Virus record (IMG/VR): IMGVR_UViG_3300048771_000229
Span: 1 to 36,620 of that record
Source of the DNA: a virus
Strand: one strand, 5' to 3'
DNA: 36,620 nucleotides
The translations under genes were made by a program, and so were the position numbers. The notes below the pieces were generated by a model. It was not told where the DNA came from and ran no database searches. It saw only the letters and a program-made list of their open reading frames with translations. Shown one piece after another: positions 6,577 to 13,809 of this stretch. How positions within the stretch are numbered: the stretch's first letter is position 1; every line of letters begins with the position of its first letter.

Positions 6577-6716
6577 CGCGAAACTCTCTTACACGATTGA
6601 CGCCCACATCATAGATCGAGTGCCCCAGAAAAGTCAAGCGGGGTCGCAAAGAATTTTTCCCTCGCCAAGAAAAGCGAAGGGCCGCCAGAGTTGTCAATCG
6701 TGTAATGAGTTTCGCG
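6577..6716. repeat. Inverted operator-like repeats flanking the leftward promoter
   Basis: The copy at 6577-6601 (CGCGAAACTC then TCT then TACACGATTGAC) and the reverse complement at 6693-6716 (same words joined by AT) flank the promoter symmetrically. The second copy also lies inside the loop of the hairpin at 6679-6741 and contains its own small hairpin, ATGAGTT/AACTCAT. They could be sites for a phage repressor or the arms of a small mobile repeat; no transposase accompanies them. Confidence 0.55.
6608..6637 (-). promoter_or_regulatory. Sigma70-like promoter of the leftward operon
   Basis: Minus-strand TTGACT (6637-6632) and TATGAT (6613-6608) are separated by 18 bases, both 5 of 6 matches to consensus. 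Transcription would start near 6600, giving a leader of about 225 bases before 6375. It lies between two inverted copies of a 24-25-base sequence (6577-6601 and 6693-6716), one of which begins at the predicted +1. Confidence 0.72.
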
Positions 6717-6767
6717 AACTCATCAAACTCTCTGGCGGCCCCAGTGAGCCTTCGGGGGGCTCATTTT
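6679..6767. terminator. Tandem hairpins ending the 6790-7497 transcript
   Basis: A 12-bp stem (6679-6690 with 6730-6741) is followed on the minus strand by a T-rich stretch. Next to it, TGAGCC/GGCTCA (6745-6764) is followed on the plus strand by TTTT. Together they could terminate transcription in both directions and insulate the leftward promoter from the gene upstream of it. Confidence 0.55.
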
Positions 6768-6789
6768 CGCGGCGTTTTCGGTGTTTCAG

Positions 6790-7497
6790 CTATTGATCGG
6801 CGGGCGCTTTCAAAAGTTCGCCGGCCTGTTTGGCGGCCGCGGTTCCGGGGTAACTTGCGACGATTTCCGCGAGTCGCGTGCGGGCCTTTTCCGGATTGGA
6901 TTCCAGGAGGGACTTCGCCATCCGCAGCTTGCTGGCGGCGAGGCCTTCCTTATCGGCAAGGCGCGCTTGCTTCTCGGCGTTCTTCTTGGCCTCCTCTTCC
7001 GCTCTTCTTCTTTCGCTCGCCTCGTGGCGGAGTTGCGCCTTTGGCACCATCGCTTTTAGTTGTTCGGGCGTGGGAACGCTGACGACGAGTTGGAAGAGGG
7101 TGCGGTAGGCGCGTTTCGTCGTTCCGGACACGACGAAAAAAATCTTGTCATCCACTCCGCTTCCGTCCGCTTTTCCCGTGGTGTCGAACCCCGATACGAG
7201 CGCCGTGACCCGTTCGGTTTGATAGGGGCCACGGTAAATTCCCGGGAAGGAGACGATTGCCGTCTTGGGGTCGATGATCTCTTCGATCCGGAAGCCGCCA
7301 TAGAGATAGCCGAACTGTCCGGCCGCCAGTTCGTGCGACTGGGGGGCTAGGCGTTTCGGATCGGTCGCTTCCGGCACGGCCTGGGCCTGGGCGGCAACGT
7401 GATACGCGGCCGCACTTCCAGCCCCCATAGCGGGATTCTGCGCGAGCGCCGGCGTGGCGGCCGAGAGGATCACGGCGAGTGCGGCAAGCGTTTTCAT
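6790..7497 (-). CDS. Secreted protein with signal peptide and helical C-terminus
   Basis: The product is 235 residues from the ATG at 7497, with AAGGAGGG about 12 bases upstream. Residues 1-19 (MKTLAALAVILSAATPALA) form a clear Sec signal peptide with an Ala-x-Ala cut site. Residues 55-150 look beta-rich. Residues 150-200 form a charged coiled coil (ASERRRAEEEAKKNAEKQA) and residues 190-230 resemble a single TPR-like helical hairpin. It has its own terminator and is not part of either neighbouring operon, which suits a cargo (moron) gene expressed from the prophage. Function is unknown. Confidence 0.78.
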   Translation of the reverse strand: MKTLAALAVILSAATPALAQNPAMGAGSAAAYHVAAQAQAVPEATDPKRLAPQSHELAAGQFGYLYGGFRIEEIIDPKTAIVSFPGIYRGPYQTERVTALVSGFDTTGKADGSGVDDKIFFVVSGTTKRAYRTLFQLVVSVPTPEQLKAMVPKAQLRHEASERRRAEEEAKKNAEKQARLADKEGLAASKLRMAKSLLESNPEKARTRLAEIVASYPGTAAAKQAGELLKAPADQ

Positions 7498-8002
7498 GGC
7501 GCTGCTTTTCCCTCCTTGCTCCGGGTCCGGGCTCCTGCCCCCGGCCCCTGTACTTGCGGCGGGCCGCCGGCCGGGTTATTCTGACGCTCAGTCGAAGGTT
7601 TGTGGCCGCGGTCCGGGTTCTGGAGAGCGCCCGGGCCGCGGCCGTCTTTGCCCGAGGTGGACGAGTCGGGCCATCGCAGCCCTTTTTTAGTCCACCCCCT
7701 ATAGGAGTTACCAAGCGAGGACGAAGGGGATCGAACCCTCAACCTTCGGATCGACAGTCCGAGCCTTTTGGGGGGTTCCCCTAAGGAAGCCACCTACGCG
7801 CGTGCTGGACGCTTGGTCGAATCGGACGGCCCGCGTGTCAGCCGGACCGGCAGAATCGCACCAGCGGGCCGCTGGCGCAACCGATTCCGGGCGTCCCGGC
7901 CCTGACGGCCGGCCCCCTGCCCTGTCGATACCATGGCAGTGGCAATCTAGCTAAGATGCGTAGTACGCTTAACCTCGTCGCTTGCGACGGGAGGGACCCC
8001 CG
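7498..8002. other. 505-bp gene-poor region with hairpin and tRNA-like fragment
   Basis: Frames here are shadows. A GC-rich stem (7604-7617 with 7630-7643, one G-T pair) lies near the start of the secreted-protein gene. A tRNA-Asp-like 3' fragment lies at 7716-7762 (separate entry). A -10-like TAAGAT occurs near 7953 without a convincing -35. Confidence 0.5.
7716..7762 (-). other. 3' part of a tRNA-Asp(GTC)-like gene, candidate attachment core
   Basis: Read on the minus strand, TCGGA, loop CTGTCGA, TCCGA forms a perfect anticodon arm with anticodon GTC. It is followed by AGGTT, then a T arm GAGGG/TTCGATC/CCCTT, then acceptor strand CGTCCTC and a G discriminator, as expected for tRNA-Asp. There is no D arm or 5' acceptor strand upstream, so it is not a functional tRNA. 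Such 3' fragments, from anticodon to discriminator, are typical attP/attL/attR cores of tyrosine-integrase phages. The integrase lies 4.5 kb away. Confidence 0.55.
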
Positions 8003-8233
8003 ATGAATCCGACTTGTCGCACGCTGTTCTGGATCCTGGCCGCGCTGCTGATGCTGGCCGGCCTGTTCGCGCTGATGCTCGGGCACTGCGAGCCGGGAAT
8101 CGTGGTCCTTGTCCTCGGCGGCCTCGGCCTGGGCGGCCTGAGCCGCGCCGAAGAATCGAACCCCTGTCGTTGGACTGAGAAGCCACCGTCAAGACACGCC
8201 AAGGGCCCTAAAATCGCTCAGAATGGCCGCTGA
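8003..8233 (+). CDS. Small membrane protein (76 aa)
   Basis: The ATG at 8003 follows GGGAGG. Hydrophobic segments at residues 7-28 and 32-48 predict two membrane helices. The C-terminal 28 residues are polar and show little sign of coding pressure. It is the first of three plus-strand genes opposed to the surrounding phage genes. Function is unknown; a lysogenic-conversion or superinfection role is only a possibility. Confidence 0.55.
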   Translation: MNPTCRTLFWILAALLMLAGLFALMLGHCEPGIVVLVLGGLGLGGLSRAEESNPCRWTEKPPSRHAKGPKIAQNGR

Positions 8234-8236
8234 CAG

Positions 8237-8265
8237 TTGAAGGGGGTTGCCCAGGCAGCTATGAT
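8237..8265 (+). promoter_or_regulatory. Sigma70-like promoter directly abutting the 8272 start (leaderless)
   Basis: TTGAAG (8237-8242), a 17-base spacer and TATGAT (8260-8265) make a good promoter. Only six bases separate the -10 from the ATG at 8272, so transcription would start at or next to the start codon. Confidence 0.6.
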
Positions 8266-8271
8266 GAGGGC

Positions 8272-8484
8272 ATGGGCATCCTGATCACCGCCGTCGGCGT
8301 GCTGCTCCTGCTGATCGTTTTCAGCCCGCTCCTGCTCGCGTTTGTGGAACTGGCCGAGCCGGCCAAGTGCCCGTGCTGCGGCGGCCCGCTGGATGAGCCC
8401 GACGCCGCCGGACATTGCCGGCGCTGCCAGGGGACGATGCGACCAGCGGCGGCCAGAAATTTGGAAGGGGAAGTGCTCCAGTGA
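8272..8484 (+). CDS. Membrane protein with zinc-ribbon tail (70 aa)
   Basis: Residues 3-26 form one membrane helix. The cytoplasmic tail carries Cys33-x-x-Cys36 and Cys49-x-x-Cys52 (CPCCGG and CRRC), a small zinc ribbon. The start ATG at 8272 sits just after a promoter -10, suggesting a leaderless message. The stop overlaps the next start (GTGA). It could recruit a cytoplasmic partner to the membrane; this is inferred. Confidence 0.7.
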   Translation: MGILITAVGVLLLLIVFSPLLLAFVELAEPAKCPCCGGPLDEPDAAGHCRRCQGTMRPAAARNLEGEVLQ

Positions 8485-8864
8485 TCGTGATCGTCGCGCT
8501 GCTCTGCCTCATTACCCTCGTCGGCGCCTATATGTCGGGCGGCGTGTTAGGGGTAATCGCCGTTCTCGTGAGTTGGATCATCTTCGCCAAACTCTGGGAA
8601 ACGTGCGACAACGTCGCCAAGGTGGCGCGGACGCAGACGGAATTGCTGGAACTTGCCAAGCGATTCCACGCTGAACAGATCGAGCGGCTCGATCAGCAGG
8701 GGGAAGAGGAGCCCACGACAATTGCGACGTTCCGTCGCCAGCCGCCTGCAAATTCCAAATTGGCCCCCGCCGCCGACCCCGCCTTCGACGCCGCGATTGC
8801 CGCGGACCTGGCCGACGGCCGCGGTTCCAAAACGCCCCCGCCGCGGCCGCGGCCGTTGCGTTGA
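8481..8864 (+). CDS. Membrane protein with coiled-coil and Pro-rich tail (127 aa)
   Basis: The GTG at 8481 overlaps the preceding TGA and follows GGAAGGGG. Residues 2-17 and 20-38 are hydrophobic membrane segments. Residues 45-75 (AKVARTQTELLELAKRFHAE) form a short coiled coil, and the tail is Pro/Arg-rich. It is co-transcribed with the zinc-ribbon membrane protein. No family was recognised. Confidence 0.7.
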   Translation: MIVIVALLCLITLVGAYMSGGVLGVIAVLVSWIIFAKLWETCDNVAKVARTQTELLELAKRFHAEQIERLDQQGEEEPTTIATFRRQPPANSKLAPAADPAFDAAIAADLADGRGSKTPPPRPRPLR

Positions 8865-8865
8865 A

Positions 8866-8885
8866 TGTCGCCAATTTTGGCGACA
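8866..8885. terminator. Palindrome between convergent genes
   Basis: TGTCGCCAA, TT, TTGGCGACA is a perfect 9-bp inverted repeat in the 50-bp gap between the plus-strand gene ending at 8864 and the HNH gene ending at 8915. It lacks a T-run. The same palindrome recurs at 25371-25388, so it may be a protein site rather than a terminator. Confidence 0.4.
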
Positions 8886-8914
8886 CGCGGCGGACGGCAC
8901 ACGGCGTGTGCCTG

Positions 8915-9241
8915 CTACTTTCCGCGCCGTTCCACCCGCAGCTGGTGCGTGGCCGAGTCCTCCACGACGTGCGGATTGATCGCCCGCCAGGAATCGGCGT
9001 GGCCGAACACCAGGTGATGCACCGGACAAAGCGTGAGGAGATTTTTTTCGTCCAACTCCAAGTCCGGCCGCTCGTGGAAAGGTTTTTGGTGATGCACCTG
9101 GTTGTGCCCCTTGCGTCCACAGGCCGCGCATTCGGGATGGGCGGCCAAGTGGTGACGCTCGACGGTCCGCCAGCGGTTGCTGCGGACCGCGCCGTGCGAG
9201 CGCGGCGCGAGCAGTCGGCGAAGATGATGGAGAAGAGACAT
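8915..9241 (-). CDS. HNH endonuclease
   Basis: The product is 108 residues from the ATG at 9241, overlapping the upstream stop by one base (TGATG). The zinc and catalytic motifs are visible: Cys38-x-x-Cys41, the His50-His51 pair, Asn68 and Cys72-x-x-His75 to His81 (LDEKNLLTLCPVHHLVFGH). Phage HNH proteins nick or cut double-stranded DNA and often assist terminase in packaging. This one sits at the far end of the tail module instead of next to terminase. A homing role cannot be excluded. Confidence 0.88.
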   Translation of the reverse strand: MSLLHHLRRLLAPRSHGAVRSNRWRTVERHHLAAHPECAACGRKGHNQVHHQKPFHERPDLELDEKNLLTLCPVHHLVFGHADSWRAINPHVVEDSATHQLRVERRGK

Positions 9242-10650
9242 CACGACGTCCGCTGGATGAAGCACACCGAGAACCAGGGCGGCAGCACGGGCGTCTCCCC
9301 GCCGTCGCCGGCAAGCAGTTCCGTGCCCAGGGTCTGCATGGCGGTGGCCGGATCGGCCAGGGCCGTGAAGGCCGCCGCGCCCTCCGTGCCGAGACTGCCG
9401 GCGGCGGTGGCCGCGGCCTGCGTGGCCAGCGTGCTGCCGTCAATCGCATGGCGATGGTCCGGCGAACCGCCCGTCTGGCTGATGCCCAGGCCGGCAGTGC
9501 CCAGAGGAAAACGCCCTTCGGCGACGCTCAGCACGCTCCAGCCCTGCGGCGGCGAAGGATTGTAACCGTCGCTGATCGATTCGATGCCCGCCCACATGGC
9601 GATCGTGCCGTAGGGCGCATCGCTGCAATCGCTCACGCAGACGGCCACGCCGGCCGTGCCGCCGCCCGCCCCGCTATCGCTGCCGCTGAAGGCAATGATG
9701 TCGCCGGGAAAGAGCGCCGGGGCGCGGCCCCCGGGCACGACCACGTTCACCGTGATGGTGTCGCCGGCCGAATTGCCATAGACGTCACATCGCTTGACGG
9801 GGACCGTCGTCGCCCGCGTGAAATAGGACCCCGCGCCAAAATTGGCGAAGCCGGGCTGGACGACGCCGTAATAGACGTCGGCAAAGACCTCGACGATCTC
9901 CCAGCAGCAGCCCGAATCGAAGGTGCTGGCCGGGTTGTAGCGGATCAGGCCGGCGGTGGCCGGCAAGCGCCACATGCCGCTGCGAGTCGAATCGCCGGAG
10001 ATGGCCGGCAGGATGAGCATTCCCGGGCTCGACCCGTAGACGTTCAGGTCCGGACCGGCGCCGGTCGGGTTTTTGCAGGTCGCCGGCGTGGAGAGATCCG
10101 CCGAGGCCGCGGCAGTGAAGTTCACCACGTGGCGGACGTTCATGTCCAGCACGGCCAGGATGCAGCCTGGCGTGCTGCTGCCGCTCTGGATGCGAAGCAC
10201 GGGCACTTGCGACTCATCGGAACAAGAAAAGCTGCCGGCAACCGGCCCGAGATAACCGCCGGGACCGGAGGTCGTCGCCAGCACGGTCCGCGGCACGTCA
10301 GAAGACGGAAAGCACATGCCCCAGCTCGAATAGCCGGGAACGGGGGGATTGCTGCTGCCCGGTACCGCCAGGGCCGAGTTGATGACCGGCTCGCCGCGGT
10401 CGCTGTGCGAAGGTTTTTGGCAGGTGTAGTAAAGGCCGAACTGATCGTCGTACTTGCCCACGATCTCCAGGAGGGCAAATGCCGGCACGTCGACGCCCGT
10501 ATCGTTCCGCCAGCGGACGCCGTCCAAACGCTGCGGGACGCCTTGCCGCTGGATGGCCTGGCTGGCCCCCTGGCGGCGCGCCTCCTCGGCGCGGACCGTG
10601 GCGGCAATGCGGGCCCCTTGCGATTTTGAGTGCAGGACGTAATCGGCCAT
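9241..10650 (-). CDS. Tail tip/collar-like protein, probable receptor-binding protein
   Basis: The product is 469 residues from the ATG at 10650. The C-terminal ~85 residues (PPQGWSVLSVAEGRFPLGT, GGSPDHRHA, LPPWFSVCFIQR) match the pattern of phage tail collar domains: a Gly-rich region, a metal-binding-like HxH and a closing hydrophobic strand with an Arg. The N-terminal ~30 residues are helical and probably attach it to the virion. The middle is beta-rich with many Cys. It is the last structural gene before HNH, which fits receptor recognition. Confidence 0.75.
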   Translation of the reverse strand: MADYVLHSKSQGARIAATVRAEEARRQGASQAIQRQGVPQRLDGVRWRNDTGVDVPAFALLEIVGKYDDQFGLYYTCQKPSHSDRGEPVINSALAVPGSSNPPVPGYSSWGMCFPSSDVPRTVLATTSGPGGYLGPVAGSFSCSDESQVPVLRIQSGSSTPGCILAVLDMNVRHVVNFTAAASADLSTPATCKNPTGAGPDLNVYGSSPGMLILPAISGDSTRSGMWRLPATAGLIRYNPASTFDSGCCWEIVEVFADVYYGVVQPGFANFGAGSYFTRATTVPVKRCDVYGNSAGDTITVNVVVPGGRAPALFPGDIIAFSGSDSGAGGGTAGVAVCVSDCSDAPYGTIAMWAGIESISDGYNPSPPQGWSVLSVAEGRFPLGTAGLGISQTGGSPDHRHAIDGSTLATQAAATAAGSLGTEGAAAFTALADPATAMQTLGTELLAGDGGETPVLPPWFSVCFIQRTS

Positions 10651-10708
10651 GGGAAGAAAGCCGCCGAGAATACCGAGAGAGCGGGGGAAGGAAAGGCTTT
10701 TGAACTTT

Positions 10709-10741
10709 CTCTGTGGCCTCTGTGCCCTCGGTGGCTGATCC
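10709..10741. repeat. Family B repeat between fibre-module genes
   Basis: On the minus strand it reads GGATCAGCCACCGAGGGCAC then AGAGGCCACAGAG. A nearly identical copy is at 12242-12274, and related coding copies are at 4073-4110 and 35078-35109. Confidence 0.75.
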
Positions 10742-10750
10742 TTTTGTTCG

Positions 10751-11113
10751 TTATTCCGCCGCCGGCGTCAGGGTCACCGTGCCGTCGTTGCCGGTGGTGT
10801 AGGGTTGGGCGGCGCTGAAATACTGGGTCGGCAGCAGGCCCGGGGCGATGGCGTTGATGGCGGCCGTGAGTGTGGCCGCCGACTGCATGATGGCCGCGCC
10901 GTCGGGACCGACCTGCGCCCAGAACTGCGCGGCGGTGAAGGCCGGATTGGCCCACACGGCGTTCCAGTTGCGCTGGACCACGGCCACCATCTGCCGCAAG
11001 AGCTGCTGGCCATCGGCGGTCATGCGGCCGGCGGCCGCCTGCAACAACTGCGCCTGCGTGGGCGCGGGCGGCGTGACGGGCGTTGGCGGGATAAACGGGT
11101 TGGACGTGGTCAT
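10751..11113 (-). CDS. Hypothetical virion-associated protein (120 aa)
   Basis: The ATG is at 11113, with GAGGAG 7 bases upstream. The first 20 residues are Pro/Thr-rich (NPFIPPTPVTPPAPTQ) and look like a flexible tether. The rest is helical. It lies between two fibre-like genes in the tail module, so an accessory fibre or chaperone role is possible. No family was recognised. Confidence 0.68.
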   Translation of the reverse strand: MTTSNPFIPPTPVTPPAPTQAQLLQAAAGRMTADGQQLLRQMVAVVQRNWNAVWANPAFTAAQFWAQVGPDGAAIMQSAATLTAAINAIAPGLLPTQYFSAAQPYTTGNDGTVTLTPAAE

Positions 11114-11129
11114 GAGGGGCTCCTCGCGG

Positions 11130-12176
11130 TTAAATGATTTGCGTCCACGTGCTGCCGTTAAGGCAGCCGTAGAAATGCGTGCCGCTGAAATAGAGGCCGC
11201 CAGCGACGGCCGCCGGTGGTGTCGATTGCGCCGTGAGCACTGCACGATTGCAGGTCACCACACCCTCGGTACTCGCTGGCACTGACGTACCGTCGCCGAC
11301 CAGGCCGTTGTCGGTTAGCGTCCAGGTACCGGCATACTCCACAATGGCGCCAATCGCGCCTTGCGTCGCGCCGCCCCGCACGCGATAGACGACGTAAAAG
11401 GCGAATGCCGAGTATCCAAGCCACGGATTGCTGATTGTGATCGTGTTGCTGTTGCTGTCCGACAAAGTCGCCGCATTGCTGATCGAGCGATACGAGCTTG
11501 GAGTTCCGGAGTTTCCCCTGTCATCGACGGGCACGACGACGTAGTGGTAAGCGGTCGATCCCGTGCCGTTTTTGGTCAGCGTGAAGTCTGGTGCGGGTAG
11601 CGCCGCGGCGGTGAAGTAGGCAGAATTGTTCTCGACCGTTTGCAATGTGAAACAATTCAGATCGTTGGCCACATTGAGATTATTGATGTTCAGTTGCCCA
11701 TCAACGATCAGGTCGCCATTGACCTCCAGCTGGCAATCGACATACAGCTCGTTCTCGGTATTGATGATGAGGTTGCCCGATCCGCCGGAGTCGGCACAGA
11801 GCGCACAGTAACCTCCCAGAAGTGGGTCTTGGAAGTACAGCGTGCCGTAACTTTGCACGGAGACGCTCCCGTTGACTTGCAATGGGGCCCCGCTGCCGTC
11901 ATCGGCGAAAATCTGCGTGGGGTCGACATACACCGTGCCGCCCAGGCACGACGTGGCCAGCGAGCTGATCCCCGCGCCGGCGGTGAACGCATTGGGCCCG
12001 ATGTTGACGTCGCCGGTCGCACCGCTGTAGGGTACGCAGCCGGCCAGCAGGTCCGCCACCGTGATCTGCTTGTCAGTGCCGCTGGCCGCCATGCTGTCGT
12101 CGCCGACGTCAACGATCAGCAGCAGATCGGCCGCGACGACCGTAGTGAGGACATTGAGGTCGGTAATGGCGGGCAT
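11130..12176 (-). CDS. Tail fibre-like protein
   Basis: The product is 348 residues from the ATG at 12176; a TTG at 12194 is in frame. Residues 1-40 resemble fibre N-termini that bind the tail tip. The middle has repeated short beta motifs (LYVDCQLEVNGDLIVDGQLNINNLNV) typical of beta-helical shafts. Residues 200-290 look like a fibronectin-type or beta-sandwich domain. The C-terminus (AGGLYFSGTHFYGCLNGSTW) is a common fibre ending. Local base composition is more AT-rich than its neighbours, suggesting exchange. Confidence 0.75.
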   Translation of the reverse strand: MPAITDLNVLTTVVAADLLLIVDVGDDSMAASGTDKQITVADLLAGCVPYSGATGDVNIGPNAFTAGAGISSLATSCLGGTVYVDPTQIFADDGSGAPLQVNGSVSVQSYGTLYFQDPLLGGYCALCADSGGSGNLIINTENELYVDCQLEVNGDLIVDGQLNINNLNVANDLNCFTLQTVENNSAYFTAAALPAPDFTLTKNGTGSTAYHYVVVPVDDRGNSGTPSSYRSISNAATLSDSNSNTITISNPWLGYSAFAFYVVYRVRGGATQGAIGAIVEYAGTWTLTDNGLVGDGTSVPASTEGVVTCNRAVLTAQSTPPAAVAGGLYFSGTHFYGCLNGSTWTQII

Positions 12177-12184
12177 GGGGATGG

Positions 12185-12202
12185 CCTGCCGCAAGCGGCA
12201 GG
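12185..12202. other. Stem-loop upstream of the fibre gene
   Basis: CCTGCCGC, AA, GCGGCAGG is a perfect 8-bp inverted repeat just upstream of the fibre start at 12176. A family B repeat lies next to it at 12242-12274. Its role is unknown. Confidence 0.4.
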
Positions 12203-12282
12203 CGAATGAGGGAAAGATTTGAAATCTCGAATCTCAAAAAACTCTGTGGCCTCTGTGCCCTCTGTGGCTGATCCTTGCGGGG

Positions 12283-13788
12283 TTACTCGGCCAGCGGCGC
12301 GAGGATGGTGGCCGTCCCTTGCGGGATGGGCGTCACCGTGTCGCCGCCGGAGGTGGTCAGCGTCAGGGCGTAGCTCTGGTCGCCTGTCGAAGCGCTGCGG
12401 GCCATGGTGGCCGTCTGGGTGTGCGTGGGCTGGAAACGCATGATTTGCGGGCTGCTGCCGGCGACGATCGCGCCGGTGGTCAGATCGAGCTGGGGGGCCG
12501 CGTCGTCGCCGCTCTGGCGGATGGTGAGGCGCCCGCTGGCGATCGCGGCCGGCCAGGTGCCCGGGTCCACAAAGTCCAGCGCGCGGCCATCGGCGGCCTT
12601 GTAGTCGTCGCCGATCACCAGGGTGATGCTGCCCGTGGTGGGGTCGATCGGCAACAGCGATGCCAGGGCGGCCAGGCCGAGCGAGCCGACCGCGCTGTCA
12701 GTGGGGACGCCGTAGAGGACCTGGTTGGGCGCGGGGACCGCCAGTGTGCCGGTGGTGGCGTCGACGCCGGTCCCCTGTCGCACGTCGCCCGCCGCGGGTA
12801 CCACGCAGGAACCCAAGATGCCGTCGCCCGTGTCGACGCCCGAACGGACGTCGGTCGCCGCGGGCACGCCCGGCGCCCAGGTGCCGGTGATGCCGCCGAT
12901 GGTGACGGCCATCCTGACGTTGCCGGCCAGCAGGTTCGCGAGATTCAGCGTGGGCTCGACCTCGTTGCCGGGGTAGCCGAACGCGCCGGCCGCGGTGCTC
13001 ACCAGGTCCGCCGCCGGCAACGCGATCGTGGACGGATCGACGCCGGCATAGGTGCCCACGACCGCGGCGATCGTGACGCCGCTGCGAACGTTGCCGGCGG
13101 CGAGATTCGTGAGGTCCAAGGTCGGCGTGAGGCTATGGCCGGGGTAGCCGAACGCGCCGGCCGCGGTGCTCACCAGGTCCGCCGCCGGCAACGCGATCGT
13201 GGACGGATCGACGCCGCCGCCGAGCGTATTGGGAAAGCCGGGGTCGACGTCACCGGAGCCGGTGATCTCGACGCCATCGATCCACAGCACGCCGCTCTGA
13301 AGCCAAAAACCGCCGCTGATCGTGCCCCAGTTGGCGAAGTCAGCGCCGGTGAAAATTCCGCCGCTGATCGTGCCGTAGTTGGCGAAGTCAGCGCCGGTGA
13401 AAATTCCGCCGCTGATCGTGCCGGAGTTGGTGAAGTCAGCGCCGGTGAAAATTCCGCCGCTGATCGTGCCGGAGTTGGTGAAGTCAGCGCCGGTGAAGGT
13501 GCCACCGCTGATCGTGCCGCCGCCGTTGTCGATGCCAATGCCGCTGAACGTGCCGCCGCTGATCGTGGCGTAGTTGATGTGTAAACCGAAGATATCGCAG
13601 GCTCCGCTGCCGAGGTTGACTGTCACCGTTCCGAGGAACAGGTCGCCGCTTTCTCCCGTGGCCAGCGTGCAGGAGTCGCCCTCGGCCGGTAGCGCGCCGT
13701 GGTTGACGGTCGCGGCGGCGTCCTCGAACCAGTTGGCGGTGTTTTCCCACGCCCCATCGGTCGCGGCGTTTTTCCAGTAGAGCAGCAT
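12283..13788 (-). CDS. Repeat-rich tail fibre/appendage protein
   Basis: The product is 501 residues from the ATG at 13788, with GAGGA 6 bases upstream. Residues 91-160 are tandem 16-residue units GTISGGIFTGADFTNS, a beta-solenoid or pentapeptide-like shaft. Two near-identical ~57-residue units begin GVDPSTIALPAADLVSTAAG at residues 192 and 249 and end with NVRSGVTI-type motifs common in tail fibres. The C-terminal 120 residues look globular. Copy number of both repeats is likely to vary and could change fibre length. Confidence 0.78.
   Translation of the reverse strand: MLLYWKNAATDGAWENTANWFEDAAATVNHGALPAEGDSCTLATGESGDLFLGTVTVNLGSGACDIFGLHINYATISGGTFSGIGIDNGGGTISGGTFTGADFTNSGTISGGIFTGADFTNSGTISGGIFTGADFANYGTISGGIFTGADFANWGTISGGFWLQSGVLWIDGVEITGSGDVDPGFPNTLGGGVDPSTIALPAADLVSTAAGAFGYPGHSLTPTLDLTNLAAGNVRSGVTIAAVVGTYAGVDPSTIALPAADLVSTAAGAFGYPGNEVEPTLNLANLLAGNVRMAVTIGGITGTWAPGVPAATDVRSGVDTGDGILGSCVVPAAGDVRQGTGVDATTGTLAVPAPNQVLYGVPTDSAVGSLGLAALASLLPIDPTTGSITLVIGDDYKAADGRALDFVDPGTWPAAIASGRLTIRQSGDDAAPQLDLTTGAIVAGSSPQIMRFQPTHTQTATMARSASTGDQSYALTLTTSGGDTVTPIPQGTATILAPLAE
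12967..13216. repeat. Pair of 79-bp identical direct repeats in the fibre gene
   Basis: 12967-13045 and 13138-13216 are identical, 171 bp apart, and mark two copies of a larger 57-residue unit. Identity at the DNA level implies recent duplication or gene conversion. Confidence 0.8.
13309..13518. repeat. 48-bp tandem repeats in the fibre gene
   Basis: Four full units of 48 bp, plus degenerate flanking ones, encode GTISGGIFTGADFTNS/ANY/ANW. Units differ mainly in the last few codons. This is a coding tandem repeat, not a CRISPR array: there are no unique spacers. Confidence 0.85.
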
Positions 13789-13809
13789 GATGAATCCTCG
13801 TTGCAGGAG

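Noticed and set aside
6577-6716. Insertion sequence bounded by the inverted repeats
   Set aside because: Only about 90 bases lie between the arms, with no transposase and no target duplication that I can see.
7716-7762. Functional tRNA-Asp gene
   Set aside because: The D arm and 5' acceptor strand are missing, so only a 3' fragment is claimed.
8145-8190. Second tRNA-like segment on the minus strand (GGGTTCGATT)
   Set aside because: The T stem does not pair and no anticodon arm is found; it lies in the tail of a small coding frame.
9448-10629. Plus-strand open frame opposite the collar-like gene
   Set aside because: Shadow frame in high-GC DNA; the minus strand shows collar motifs.
13309-13518. 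Possible CRISPR array
   Set aside because: The units are contiguous 48-bp coding repeats without unique spacers; no cas genes are present.
12319-13584. Plus-strand open frame opposite the fibre gene
   Set aside because: Its apparent repeats mirror the fibre repeats on the other strand; no ribosome-binding site.
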